Source: Marinobacter confluentis
GTDB lineage: Bacteria; Pseudomonadota; Gammaproteobacteria; Pseudomonadales; Oleiphilaceae
Length of the DNA: 64,000 nucleotides
Assembly: GCF_004785685.1 (NCBI RefSeq)
Contig: NZ_SRPF01000002.1
Coordinates: 310,001 to 374,000 of the forward strand
Direction: 5' to 3'
Each line of letters opens with the position of its first letter. Positions within the stretch are counted from its first letter, which is position 1. The notes under the pieces are model-generated. The model had not been told where the DNA came from and did not search any database. It saw only the letters and a list, made by a program, of their open reading frames with translations. The translations under genes and the position numbers were made by a program. Shown in pieces: positions 29,997-38,403 of this stretch.

Positions 29997-31787
29997 TCAG
30001 AACTCTTCGGCGGTCAGCGCCATCATGGAATCGCTGCCGCTGCGGATACCCTCCGCCAGCGCAACGGTCTTTGGCAGCATGCGATCGAAGTAGAAGCGCG
30101 CGGTTTTCACCTTGCCGGTGTAAAACCCGGAGGTGTCGCCTTCTGTTTTCTCGGCCGCCGCCTTCACAATCTTCGCCCACATGAAGCCCAGCGCTGTCAG
30201 CCCGAACAGGTCCAGATAATCCACTGACGCGGCGCCGATGGAATCCGGGTTATCCGATGCCTGCCTGATGACATGCTCGGTCACATCTGACAGACGTTCA
30301 AGGGATGCCGCCAGGGGCTCCAGGTATGATCGCAGGAACGGATTATCGCTGTTCTCCTCGATGAATGCTGCAACATCCTCGGCAAACAGCTCGTAAAGCT
30401 TGCCCTGACTGCCGACAACCTTACGCCCCATCAGGTCCAGCGCCTGGATGCCATTGGTGCCTTCATAGATCTGGGTGATGCGGCAGTCACGAACCAGTTG
30501 CTCCTGACCCCACTCGCGGATGAAACCGTGGCCACCGAACACCTGCTGACCGATGATGCAGGTATCCAGCCCGCGATCCGTCAGGAACGCCTTTGCGACA
30601 GGTGTCAGCAGCGCCACCATGCCTTCGGCGTGCTTGCGGCGATCATCGTCGTCAGAATATTTGGAGATATCCAGCCACTGTGCCACGTAGGTTGAAAAGG
30701 CGCGGCCGCCCTCTACGTAACCTTTCATGGTCAACAGCATACGGCGGACGTCCGGGTGTACCAGAATCGGGTCTGCGGCCTTCTCGGGCTGCTGGGCACC
30801 AGTCGGGGCGCGGCTCTGGATGCGCTCCATGGCGTATTCACGGGCACTCTGCAAAGAAGCCTCTGCAGCACCAATGCCCTGGATGCCCACGCCCAGACGC
30901 TCATAGTTCATCATGGTGAACATGGCGGCCAGGCCCTTATTCTCTTCGCCTACGAGCCAGCCCCTGGCGCCGTCAAAGTTCATTACGCAGGTGGCCGAGC
31001 CCTTGATGCCCATTTTCTTTTCCAGGGAGCCACAGCTGAACTGGTTGCGCTCGCCCAGGGAACCGTCGTCATTCACCAGGAACTTGGGTACCAGGAACAT
31101 GGAAATCCCCTTGGGGCCCTTGGGCGCGTCCGGGAGCTTGGCCAGCACCAGGTGGACAATATTCTCGGCCATGTCGTGCTCGCCCCAGGTGATAAAGATC
31201 TTGGTACCTGTGACATTGAAAGAGCCGTCATCATTGGGCACGGCCTTGGTGCGGATGATACCCAGGTCAGTACCGGCGTGGGGCTCGGTCAGGTCCATGG
31301 CGCCGGACCAGACGCCAGAATACATATTCGGCAGATACTTTTCTTTCAGTTCCTGACTGCCGTGAGCGTCCAGTGCCAGGCAGGCGCCGGCGGTCAGCAT
31401 GGGCGCCAGGCCAAAGGCCATGTTGGCGGCCTGCATCATCTCTTCAAACTGGGCGACAAGCGTCTTGGGCATGCCCATGCCGCCAAACTCCGGGTTGCCA
31501 CCCAGGCCGTTCCAGCCGCCTTCCACAATGGTCTGGTAGGCTTCGCGGAAGCCTTCCGGGGTGGTCACTTCACCGTCGTTCCATTTGCAGCCCTGCTCGT
31601 CGCCTTCGCGGTTCAGGGGCGCCAATACGCCACTGGTGATTTTACCGGCTTCCTCGAGAATGGCGTCGGCAGTCTCCGGGTCTACGTTTTCCGCCACTTT
31701 TGGCAGAGATGCCCAGAGTGCCGGTGCGTCGAATACTTCATTCAGAATGAAGCGCATGTCCCTCAGGGGTGCCTGGTAATCAGCCAT
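29997..31787 (-). CDS. Acyl-CoA dehydrogenase, DmdC/FadE-like long family (paralogue 1)
   Basis: This enzyme is an FAD-dependent acyl-CoA dehydrogenase for the first step of beta-oxidation. The 596-residue length and ADYQAPLRDMRF start mark the subgroup with an extra C-terminal domain that includes Pseudomonas PA0506-PA0508 and 3-methylmercaptopropionyl-CoA dehydrogenase DmdC. It has the FAD/substrate motifs LTEPHAGTDLG and FITWGEHD, and the catalytic Glu in IYEGTNGIQALDL. GGAGA lies 7 bp before ATG 31787. It is 156 bp downstream of a paralogue and separated from it by a terminator, so it has its own promoter. Chain-length preference cannot be read. Confidence 0.92.
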   Translation of the reverse strand: MADYQAPLRDMRFILNEVFDAPALWASLPKVAENVDPETADAILEEAGKITSGVLAPLNREGDEQGCKWNDGEVTTPEGFREAYQTIVEGGWNGLGGNPEFGGMGMPKTLVAQFEEMMQAANMAFGLAPMLTAGACLALDAHGSQELKEKYLPNMYSGVWSGAMDLTEPHAGTDLGIIRTKAVPNDDGSFNVTGTKIFITWGEHDMAENIVHLVLAKLPDAPKGPKGISMFLVPKFLVNDDGSLGERNQFSCGSLEKKMGIKGSATCVMNFDGARGWLVGEENKGLAAMFTMMNYERLGVGIQGIGAAEASLQSAREYAMERIQSRAPTGAQQPEKAADPILVHPDVRRMLLTMKGYVEGGRAFSTYVAQWLDISKYSDDDDRRKHAEGMVALLTPVAKAFLTDRGLDTCIIGQQVFGGHGFIREWGQEQLVRDCRITQIYEGTNGIQALDLMGRKVVGSQGKLYELFAEDVAAFIEENSDNPFLRSYLEPLAASLERLSDVTEHVIRQASDNPDSIGAASVDYLDLFGLTALGFMWAKIVKAAAEKTEGDTSGFYTGKVKTARFYFDRMLPKTVALAEGIRSGSDSMMALTAEEF

Positions 31788-31888
31788 CTCAGTTCTCCAG
31801 TTTTCAATCAAATATTCGATCGGGCAAGGTCGGTTATTCTAACTCAATCAGCCCTGCGTCTCACAAAAAACCCCGGTCCTTTATCACG

Positions 31889-31918
31889 AAAAAACCCGCT
31901 TCCGAAGGGGAGAGCGGG
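31889..31918 (-). terminator. Intrinsic terminator after the second acyl-CoA dehydrogenase
   Basis: Read on the minus strand, CCCGCT and AGCGGG pair around a 12-nt loop and are followed by TTTTTT (31894-31889). It lies 26 bp past the stop of the gene at 31944-33743 and isolates it from paralogue 1. Confidence 0.8.
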
Positions 31919-31943
31919 CTTTGACCTTTTTCAGAAACCCGCC

Positions 31944-33743
31944 TTAAAAGGCGAAGGCTTCTTCTGGCATGTCCATAAGGCTGTCAGCGCCCGCCAGCAT
32001 GGTTTCTGCGTGTGTCTTGGACCGTGGCAGCATACGCTTGAAGTAGAAGCGCGCCGACTGCACCTTGGCGTTGTAGAACATCTCTTCGGTGGTGCCCTCG
32101 ACCATCTTGTCCAGAGCAACCTTGGCCATGCGGGCCCAAAGGTAGGCAAACACGGCGTAACCGGAGTACATCAGGTAATCCACTGAAGCGGCACCGACTT
32201 CTTCGCGATTCTTCATCGCCGTCATGCCAACCTTCATGGTGAGGTCACCCCACTCCTTGTTAATCGCGGCCAGCGGCTCGATGAATTCCTTCAGTTGCTC
32301 GTTATCGGCGTTTTCCTTGCAGAACAGGTGAACCTGCTTGGTAAAGCCTTTCAGAGACTCGCCCTGGGTCATCAGTACCTTGCGGCCCAGCAGGTCAAGC
32401 GCCTGGATGCCGGTGGTACCTTCATAGATCATGCCGATACGGGCATCTCGCACGTTCTGCTCCATGCCCCACTCGGTGATAAAACCGTGACCACCGAAGA
32501 CCTGCATGCCCAGGTTGGCGGCTTCGTAACCGATTTCGGTCAGGAAAGCCTTGGCAATGGGCGTCAGGAAGCCGAGGGCTTCATCCGCTGCTTTACGTTC
32601 TTCTTCCGTCTTGCCGCTGTGAACCAGGTCCGCCTGCTGTGCGGTCAGGTAAATCAGTGCGCGAGCGCCTTCTGCCACGACCTTCTGGGTCAGCAACATA
32701 CGACGAACGTCCGGGTGAACGATGATCGGATCAGCCGGGCCGTCCGGGTTTTTCGGTCCGCTCAGTGAACGCATGGCCAGACGGTCCTTGGCGTAGGCCA
32801 GGGAACCCTGGAAGCCGAGTTCCGCAGCACCCAGACCCTGAATCGCGGTACCGATACGGGCGGTGTTCATGAAGGTGAACATGCAGTTCAGGCCCTTGTT
32901 CTCAGGCCCGATCAGCCAGCCCTTGGCACCGTCGAAGTTCATCACGCAGGTAGCGTTGCCGTGGATACCCATCTTGTGTTCCAGGGAACCACAGGAGACG
33001 GTATTGCGATCACCGGCAGAGCCGTCGTCGTTGGGCAGGCGCTTGGGTACAATGAACAGGGAGATACCCTTGGTGCCTTCAGGTGCGCCCGGCAGACGAG
33101 CCAGAACCACGTGAACAATGTTCTCCGCCATGTCGTGCTCGCCGGCAGAAATGAAAATCTTGGTGCCGGTAATGCTGTAGGAGCCATCAGCGTTCGGCTC
33201 CGCCTTGGTACGCAGGGTGCCCAGGTCAGAACCACAGTGGGGCTCGGTCAGACACATGGTGCCGGTCCACTCGCCGCTGATCAGCTTGGTCAGATAGGTC
33301 TGCTTGTGCTCTTCAGTGCCGTGGGTCTCGATGGTGTTGGTACAGCCGTGGCTCAGGCCCGGGTACATGCCAAAGGACCAGTTACAGGTGCCCACCATCT
33401 CGCTCATCACCAGTCCAAGCGAGTGAGGCAGGCCCTGGCCACCGTAATTGGGATCCGCCGTCATGGAAGGCCAGCCGCCTTCGACGTACTGCTGATAGGC
33501 TTCCTTGAAGCCGGTGGGCGTTTTGACGCCGTCTTCAGTCAGGGTGCAACCCTCGCGATCACCAACCTGATTCAGGGGTGACAGTACCTGCTCACAAAAC
33601 TTGGCTCCCTCCGCAATAATGGCGTCTACCATATCCGGGGTAGCATCCTCGCCACCGTTCAGATTGGCGTAATGCTGCTCGCTGTCGAGCAACTCAGACA
33701 TAACAAACTTGATGTCGCGCAGGGGCGCTTTGTAATCAGGCAT
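31944..33743 (-). CDS. Acyl-CoA dehydrogenase, DmdC/FadE-like long family (paralogue 2)
   Basis: Paralogue of the neighbouring 596-residue enzyme, sharing PDYKAPLRDIKF, LTEPHCGSDLG, FISAGEHDMAENIVH and catalytic Glu in IYEGTTGIQALDL (599 residues). The pair probably arose by tandem duplication, but many substitutions suggest distinct substrate ranges. Its promoter region carries two tandem PsrA-type operators and a TTGACA -35 box, and a terminator follows, so it is a single-gene unit. It therefore appears to be induced by long-chain fatty acids. The first gene's upstream region shows no such boxes. Confidence 0.93.
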   Translation of the reverse strand: MPDYKAPLRDIKFVMSELLDSEQHYANLNGGEDATPDMVDAIIAEGAKFCEQVLSPLNQVGDREGCTLTEDGVKTPTGFKEAYQQYVEGGWPSMTADPNYGGQGLPHSLGLVMSEMVGTCNWSFGMYPGLSHGCTNTIETHGTEEHKQTYLTKLISGEWTGTMCLTEPHCGSDLGTLRTKAEPNADGSYSITGTKIFISAGEHDMAENIVHVVLARLPGAPEGTKGISLFIVPKRLPNDDGSAGDRNTVSCGSLEHKMGIHGNATCVMNFDGAKGWLIGPENKGLNCMFTFMNTARIGTAIQGLGAAELGFQGSLAYAKDRLAMRSLSGPKNPDGPADPIIVHPDVRRMLLTQKVVAEGARALIYLTAQQADLVHSGKTEEERKAADEALGFLTPIAKAFLTEIGYEAANLGMQVFGGHGFITEWGMEQNVRDARIGMIYEGTTGIQALDLLGRKVLMTQGESLKGFTKQVHLFCKENADNEQLKEFIEPLAAINKEWGDLTMKVGMTAMKNREEVGAASVDYLMYSGYAVFAYLWARMAKVALDKMVEGTTEEMFYNAKVQSARFYFKRMLPRSKTHAETMLAGADSLMDMPEEAFAF

Positions 33744-33844
33744 TGGGCTTCACCTCAATTGTTCATTCACTGCCACAGTCGGAACGTGACGTTTTGCCTC
33801 GGGGTCGGATTTGCGGCTCAACAACAGTGCTTGCGCCGCAAATT

Positions 33845-33869
33845 AAACACTTGTTTGAAACATACGTTT
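33845..33869 (-). promoter_or_regulatory. Two tandem PsrA-type operator boxes
   Basis: AAAC-ACTT-GTTTG (33845-33857) and GAAAC-ATAC-GTTT (33857-33869) both fit the published PsrA consensus, G/C-AAAC-N2-4-GTTT-G/C, missing one end base each. They share G33857 and are spaced 13 bp apart. The second covers the -10 box of the acyl-CoA dehydrogenase promoter and the first covers the region around +1, as expected for repression relieved by long-chain acyl-CoA. Confidence 0.65.
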
Positions 33870-33888
33870 AGTGGCACAGAATTGTCAA
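33859..33888 (-). promoter_or_regulatory. Sigma-70 promoter of acyl-CoA dehydrogenase paralogue 2
   Basis: Read on the minus strand, a perfect -35 TTGACA (33888-33883) is followed after 18 bp by TATGTT (33864-33859), giving a leader of about 110 nt before ATG 33743. Confidence 0.6.
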
Positions 33889-33935
33889 TAGAAAGCTTTG
33901 AAATTTGTGTGAGGTTTTGTGCAGAAATTTTACGA

Positions 33936-34547
33936 TCAGGCAGTTGCCCGGAAGGGTTCTGACGTGGGCCGAGCCTCGGTATCCAAACCAAGCCCGGAAA
34001 CAGATTGATAGGCAGACGAGGCATCCTGGCTGACCCGGCGGGGTTCAGCCGAATCCGCGCTGACGCCCGCTGATTCATCTCTCTCAGACAACTCAGAGGC
34101 CAGTTCCGCCTGTGCCTGCAGCATCAGCTGCATTGCCTGGGCGGCAACAGCGCGATCCTGGGGTGAAGGTTCGGCAGGTGCAAGGGCAGCGGCGCGTACC
34201 GTACGCATTTTTTCAATCGTGGCCTGGGGGTCGCCGTCAACGGGCGCGGTATCAATGGATACCTCACCACCAACGGCGTACTGGGCGCCGTCCGGTCCGC
34301 GTTCGTAAACATAGGAAATGGCCCCGGCGTACTGGCCGCCAACGGCCTGGTGCGCCGCTTCATGGGCGCGTACTTCACGATCACGGGCTTTCAGGTCGGC
34401 CAGTTGCTCGAGTTGCGCGGCATCAAGGCCCTGGACATTCTGATTGCTGGCGTTGGCAGCCTGACCGGCGCGGGGATTTTCAGATGCCGTTGCCCTGGTG
34501 GGTGTCACCGAAGGGGCCATAGGCGGGAAAGCGCTGGTGATGTTCAT
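33936..34547 (-). CDS. SprA-related putative metalloprotease (CJM1_0395 family)
   Basis: This 203-residue protein has the SprA/CJM1_0395 family signature: a zincin-like HEAAH motif (RAHEAAHQAVGGQYAGA, His near residues 61 and 65) followed by YVYERGPDGAQYAVGGEVSID, then a Gln/Ala-rich helical tail. The N-terminal 40 residues and last 60 are low-complexity and probably disordered. There is no signal peptide. It follows a flagellar-rod-like mini-protein and the bio operon on the same strand. No clear ribosome-binding site precedes ATG 34547. Protease activity is predicted from the motif only. Confidence 0.75.
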   Translation of the reverse strand: MNITSAFPPMAPSVTPTRATASENPRAGQAANASNQNVQGLDAAQLEQLADLKARDREVRAHEAAHQAVGGQYAGAISYVYERGPDGAQYAVGGEVSIDTAPVDGDPQATIEKMRTVRAAALAPAEPSPQDRAVAAQAMQLMLQAQAELASELSERDESAGVSADSAEPRRVSQDASSAYQSVSGLGLDTEARPTSEPFRATA

Positions 34548-34601
34548 GCCAGAAGGAGGGGTTTGTCTTTGACAGGCAAACCGGTCGAGCCAGTCAGCGA
34601 A

Positions 34602-34847
34602 TCAGGCGGTAATGTCCAGCAGGGTTCCAAGTGTTTCGTCCGCGGTTTTAATAATCTGGGCAGAGGCCTGAACACTGCGCTCATATAGTTTGAGATCAAT
34701 GATTGGCTCGATAAGTCCGCCAGTGCTGGCTGCACTGCCCTGCGGGCCATCAACACCACCACGGGCGATCTTGCGGGCAGACATCTCCATGCCCTGAAGA
34801 CCTTCCTGCACTCCCTGGATACCAATTCCGAGCGTGTTACTGATCAT
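34602..34847 (-). CDS. Small flagellar rod C-terminal-domain-like protein
   Basis: This 81-residue protein has the opening MISNTLGIGIQGVQEGLQGM and the ending IIDLKLYERSVQASAQIIKT, closely resembling the two ends of flagellar basal-body rod/hook proteins (FlgE/F/G), whose N- and C-terminal helices form the axial core. The whole central domain is absent. It lies between bioD (50 bp upstream) and the SprA-like gene (54 bp downstream), far from any flagellar structural operon, although motAB occur at 61-63 kb. It may be co-transcribed with either neighbour. Function unknown. Confidence 0.7.
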   Translation of the reverse strand: MISNTLGIGIQGVQEGLQGMEMSARKIARGGVDGPQGSAASTGGLIEPIIDLKLYERSVQASAQIIKTADETLGTLLDITA

Positions 34848-34897
34848 AACGACTCATTCCAAGACTAACGTCAGGATCAAGTAAGCCACAAAATTGT

Positions 34898-35590
34898 TCA
34901 ATTTTCAAACAGAATGTCAATGCGAAGCCGTTCTGAAAGCGCCGCCGGGTCAGGTTGAGATTGCCAGGGCAATACCCCGAGGCAGTGCGCCCCGAGATGA
35001 TTCTGAAGGTAACTCAGGGTTTCTTCCTCGCATTCCATCGGCCTGGCATCAGGCCGATTTGCAACCCAGCCTGCCAGGGTCAATCCATCCCGGCGGATCG
35101 CCTCGGCCGTCAGCAGCGCATGGTTGATACACCCCAGCCTGAGGGGAACCACCAGAATCACCGGCATCTGCAGCGAAACCGGCACCGCGGAGTAGGTCTC
35201 GCGGTCATTCAGGGGCACCCGCCAGCCGCCGGCACCCTCCACCAGCAACAGGTCCGCCGGGCGCATCTGCAATCCGCGGCAGAAGCCCACCAGCCTTTGC
35301 GCTGTTACCTGTCGTCCAGCCTGGGCTGCAGCAACATGGGGGGCGATAGCCGGTTCCAGGGCGATGGGATTGACCTGGTCGTAGGCGAGTGCCTCGGTCA
35401 TGGCCTTCATCAGCGCAAGGGCATCTTCATTCCGTAGGCCGTCAGGCGTCGAATCGCAGCCGGAAGCGATGGGCTTCATGCCCAGGGTTTTCAGCCCCCT
35501 TGCCGATGCGGCCTCCAGAATCGCTGCAGACACTAGAGTCTTGCCGACGCCGGTATCGGTGCCGGTGACAAAAAAACTCTTCTTCGCCAT
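34898..35590 (-). CDS. bioD: Dethiobiotin synthetase
   Basis: BioD closes the ureido ring of dethiobiotin from 7,8-diaminopelargonate, CO2 and ATP. The 230-residue protein begins KKSFFVTGTDTGVGKT, the BioD P-loop (residues 10-18), and has the LLVEGAGGWRVPL segment near residue 117 that binds Mg and substrate. It is the last biosynthetic gene of bioB-F-H-C-D. bioA, which supplies its substrate, is not in the window. It starts at ATG 35590, 29 bp after bioC. Confidence 0.95.
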   Translation of the reverse strand: MAKKSFFVTGTDTGVGKTLVSAAILEAASARGLKTLGMKPIASGCDSTPDGLRNEDALALMKAMTEALAYDQVNPIALEPAIAPHVAAAQAGRQVTAQRLVGFCRGLQMRPADLLLVEGAGGWRVPLNDRETYSAVPVSLQMPVILVVPLRLGCINHALLTAEAIRRDGLTLAGWVANRPDARPMECEEETLSYLQNHLGAHCLGVLPWQSQPDPAALSERLRIDILFEN

Positions 35591-35619
35591 TTATTTGCCT
35601 TTATTGATCAGCCTGGGAG

Positions 35620-36453
35620 TCAGGAAGTAATGGAATCAGGGAGACGACAGCTTAACCAGGCCGCCTCATAGGTCGCATGAATCTGGCCATCTCCGGAAAC
35701 CGGATAATACCGGCACATGGCCCGCAGCCGGCCAGGCGCGGTCGCACTGGACCGGCGGGAAGCCCCCTTGAAACCGGCGCCAATGGCTTTCAGTTCCGCC
35801 AGCAGCGCCATGGGCGACGGATAATCAAGTCGCACGGTCTCACGGGTCAGCGTTGCACCGGGCAACTCGGCAGTAGCCCACTGCTGATAATCCTCTGCGG
35901 TATCAAAACGGTTCACGTGCTGGTGGTCCGGATCGGCCCGTCGCCAGGCCTCCCTGAGCTCGTCCAGGGTGCCGTCCAGCAGGGTCGAAATCATTAACTG
36001 CCCACCGGGGCGAAGCACGCGTCGGCACTCAGCCAGCACCCTGCGAGGGTTTTCCGCCCACTGGATCATCAGATTGCTGAAAATCAGATCCACGCTGTGA
36101 TCCGCCAGTGGCAGCGCCTCAGCGTCGGCCGCCAGCCAGTTCAGCCCTGTTGAGCCGGCGGAACGGGCAAAGTGAATCATGCCCGGGGCAAGGTCTGCAC
36201 CCAGGGTCTGCACGGCTTTTGAGCGGGCCGCGACCTCACCGGTAAACCAGCCGGTACCGCAGCCAAGATCCAGGGCTGTGGAGGGAGATTCGCCTTCAGC
36301 CGGAAGCACTTCAACCCGGTCGAGCATCACCTCGCCCATGTAACGCTGGAGCCTGGCTGCCGGGTTGTAGGTGCCGGATGCCGCGCCAAAATCCCGGGCG
36401 ATAGAGGATTTGTCCGGCGCAGCCTGGGCTTCAAAATGTGCCGAACCCGTCAT
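35620..36453 (-). CDS. bioC: Malonyl-ACP O-methyltransferase BioC
   Basis: BioC methylates malonyl-ACP so that it can enter fatty-acid synthesis as a disguised primer for pimeloyl-ACP. The 277-residue SAM-dependent methyltransferase has motif I ALDLGCGTGWFTGEVA near residue 72 and the typical RDFGAASGTYNPAARLQRYM start. The frame is open to 36501, but ATG 36453 overlaps the bioH stop by 4 bp (ATGA), typical of coupling in this operon. The product is demethylated again by BioH, encoded next door. Confidence 0.94.
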   Translation of the reverse strand: MTGSAHFEAQAAPDKSSIARDFGAASGTYNPAARLQRYMGEVMLDRVEVLPAEGESPSTALDLGCGTGWFTGEVAARSKAVQTLGADLAPGMIHFARSAGSTGLNWLAADAEALPLADHSVDLIFSNLMIQWAENPRRVLAECRRVLRPGGQLMISTLLDGTLDELREAWRRADPDHQHVNRFDTAEDYQQWATAELPGATLTRETVRLDYPSPMALLAELKAIGAGFKGASRRSSATAPGRLRAMCRYYPVSGDGQIHATYEAAWLSCRLPDSITS

Positions 36454-37202
36454 GTGACTGCCTCGCCAATGGCTGCAAAGTCCTTCAACCACCGGCCGCA
36501 CTCAGCCGCTTTCAGCCCGACTGGCCAATGAGTCATATCGGGCATGACCTGAACTCTTGAAGAGTCGGGAACAGGCAGATGTTTCACCCAGGGCTGAACC
36601 AGTGCGTCGGCACCTGCCAGCAGATGCAAGGCAGGTACTTCAAGACGCTGCCAGAGCAGGCGCTGATCTTCATGGGCCAGCCAGGCCAGGCCGTTTTCCA
36701 GATTGTCACTCCTGGCCACTGGCCCCTGTTTGATCCACCGGCTGAGCTCTTTCCGGGCCTGGTTCGACTCTTCGCCAGGGCAACCATGGATCAGTAACTG
36801 CTGGAACCTGCGCCAGGTCCGGTTGGCGTCGGCCGCCAGGCCCATGCGAAAGGCTTCGAAGGTTTCCGCTGCCATTCCGTCAGTCCAGCCATCGCCCGCG
36901 ACAAAACGTGGGAAACCCGCCAACGTAATGACCTTTTCAACTGGGGTTCCCGGGAGATTCGCTGCCGCCATAACAACCTGAGCACCCTGAGACCAGCCCA
37001 GCCATGCGGCGGGTTGGGAGTACTCGCTAACAAGTCCCAAAGCAACATCAGACAGGGTCTGATTCAAAGACAGCAATTCATCGCCCAGGGACACAAAGTG
37101 CACCCGGCCAGGCCACCGGGCCACGACCGCCTGCAGCATCCGGGCATCGACGCCCCAGCCGCCAATCACGACCAGAGACTGGGCATCCGAGAGCGCCGTC
37201 AT
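36450..37202 (-). CDS. bioH: Pimeloyl-ACP methyl ester carboxylesterase (BioH-like)
   Basis: BioH removes the methyl group from pimeloyl-ACP methyl ester, ending the chain-elongation phase of pimelate synthesis. This 250-residue alpha/beta hydrolase has the nucleophile elbow GWSQG (S71, against GWSLG in E. coli BioH), acid D198 in AGADALVQP and H224 in MTHWP. Overall similarity to E. coli BioH is modest, so the assignment leans on position: it overlaps bioF upstream and bioC downstream by 4 bp each. A BioV/BioJ-like analogue doing the same reaction is the alternative. Confidence 0.88.
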   Translation of the reverse strand: MTALSDAQSLVVIGGWGVDARMLQAVVARWPGRVHFVSLGDELLSLNQTLSDVALGLVSEYSQPAAWLGWSQGAQVVMAAANLPGTPVEKVITLAGFPRFVAGDGWTDGMAAETFEAFRMGLAADANRTWRRFQQLLIHGCPGEESNQARKELSRWIKQGPVARSDNLENGLAWLAHEDQRLLWQRLEVPALHLLAGADALVQPWVKHLPVPDSSRVQVMPDMTHWPVGLKAAECGRWLKDFAAIGEAVT

Positions 37203-38377
37203 ACCGCCTGCTTTTCCCGGGCATCAAGTATTTGCCGGCACTCCGCAAGCCCGTTCAGCAATTGCCGCAGGTCAGCCTGGGTGTGAGCGGCACTGAGCGT
37301 CACCCGCAAGCGGGCTTCTCCCTCCGGTACGGTCGGCGGGCGAATGGCCGTCACCAGAAGGCCACGCTGCTCCAGCGCCTGGCTGAGCGCCAGTGCCGTC
37401 CAGTTGTCGCCGACCATGATCGGCTGAATCGGTGTGCGGGAGGGCATCAGTTCGTAACCAAGCTCGGATGCACCTTTACGGAAAGCAGCGATCAGGCCAT
37501 CGAGATGATCCCGTCGGTGCTGCTCCCGCCGGATCAGGTCCAGGCTGGTACTGGTAGCTGAGGCAATGGCCGGTGGCATGGCTGTGGTGTATATGTAGGT
37601 ACGCGCTTTCTGCACCAGGTAATCGATCAGCAACCGGGGTCCCGCCACGAACGCGCCGCTGGTGCCTACGGCCTTGCCAAGGGTGCCGATCAACACCGGC
37701 ACATCGGTTTCTGAGAGTCCAAGCTCGGCGACACTGCCCCGCCCTTCCGGCCCCAACACACCGAGACCATGGGCGTCGTCCACAACCAGCAACGCATCGT
37801 AAACACGGCACAGCCTGGCAAGTTCCGCCAGCGGCGCCACGTCACCGTCCATGCTGAAGACACCGTCTGTCACCACCAGCTTGTGGCCGTCGGTGCTGCT
37901 CAGCAGTTCCTCAAGGGCTTTGACATCCCCGTGGGGATAGCGGCGCACGCGAGCGCGGCTGAGAATGCAGCCGTCGATGATGGAGGCGTGATTGAGACGG
38001 TCTGAAAAAATGGTGTCGCCGCGACCGGCCAGGGCAGATATCACACCCATATTGGCCATGTAGCCGGTGGAGAAAAACAGCGCGGCGCTGCGACCGGTAA
38101 ACTCGGCCAACCGCTGCTCAAGCTGATGATGGGCATCGTGATGGCCGCAGATCAGATGGGACGCTGCGCCACCCACCCCGTTGGATGCCATGGACTCGGC
38201 GGCTGCCCGGGACAGCTCAGGACGGCTGGCCATCCCCAGATAATCGTTACTGCAGAAGGAAAGCAGCGCCCTACCGTCAGACACCAGGGCCGGCTGCTGG
38301 GGGCCGCTGATCTGGCGGCGGGTGCGGTATAAGCCCGCCTGTTTCCGGTGTTCCAGTTCCGCCGCGAAATCGCGCAT
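37199..38377 (-). CDS. bioF: 8-amino-7-oxononanoate synthase
   Basis: BioF is a PLP-dependent alpha-oxoamine synthase that condenses pimeloyl-ACP (or -CoA) with alanine. The 392-residue protein has the family start RQISGPQQPALVSDGR, FCSNDYLG near residue 41, the PLP-stacking VVDDAHGLGVLG around residue 198 and the Schiff-base lysine K235 in GTLGKAVGTSG. It starts at ATG 38377, 26 bp after bioB, and overlaps bioH by 4 bp. Confidence 0.96.
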   Translation of the reverse strand: MRDFAAELEHRKQAGLYRTRRQISGPQQPALVSDGRALLSFCSNDYLGMASRPELSRAAAESMASNGVGGAASHLICGHHDAHHQLEQRLAEFTGRSAALFFSTGYMANMGVISALAGRGDTIFSDRLNHASIIDGCILSRARVRRYPHGDVKALEELLSSTDGHKLVVTDGVFSMDGDVAPLAELARLCRVYDALLVVDDAHGLGVLGPEGRGSVAELGLSETDVPVLIGTLGKAVGTSGAFVAGPRLLIDYLVQKARTYIYTTAMPPAIASATSTSLDLIRREQHRRDHLDGLIAAFRKGASELGYELMPSRTPIQPIMVGDNWTALALSQALEQRGLLVTAIRPPTVPEGEARLRVTLSAAHTQADLRQLLNGLAECRQILDAREKQAV

Positions 38378-38403
38378 GGCTGTCCTCTATAGACGCTATG
38401 AAT

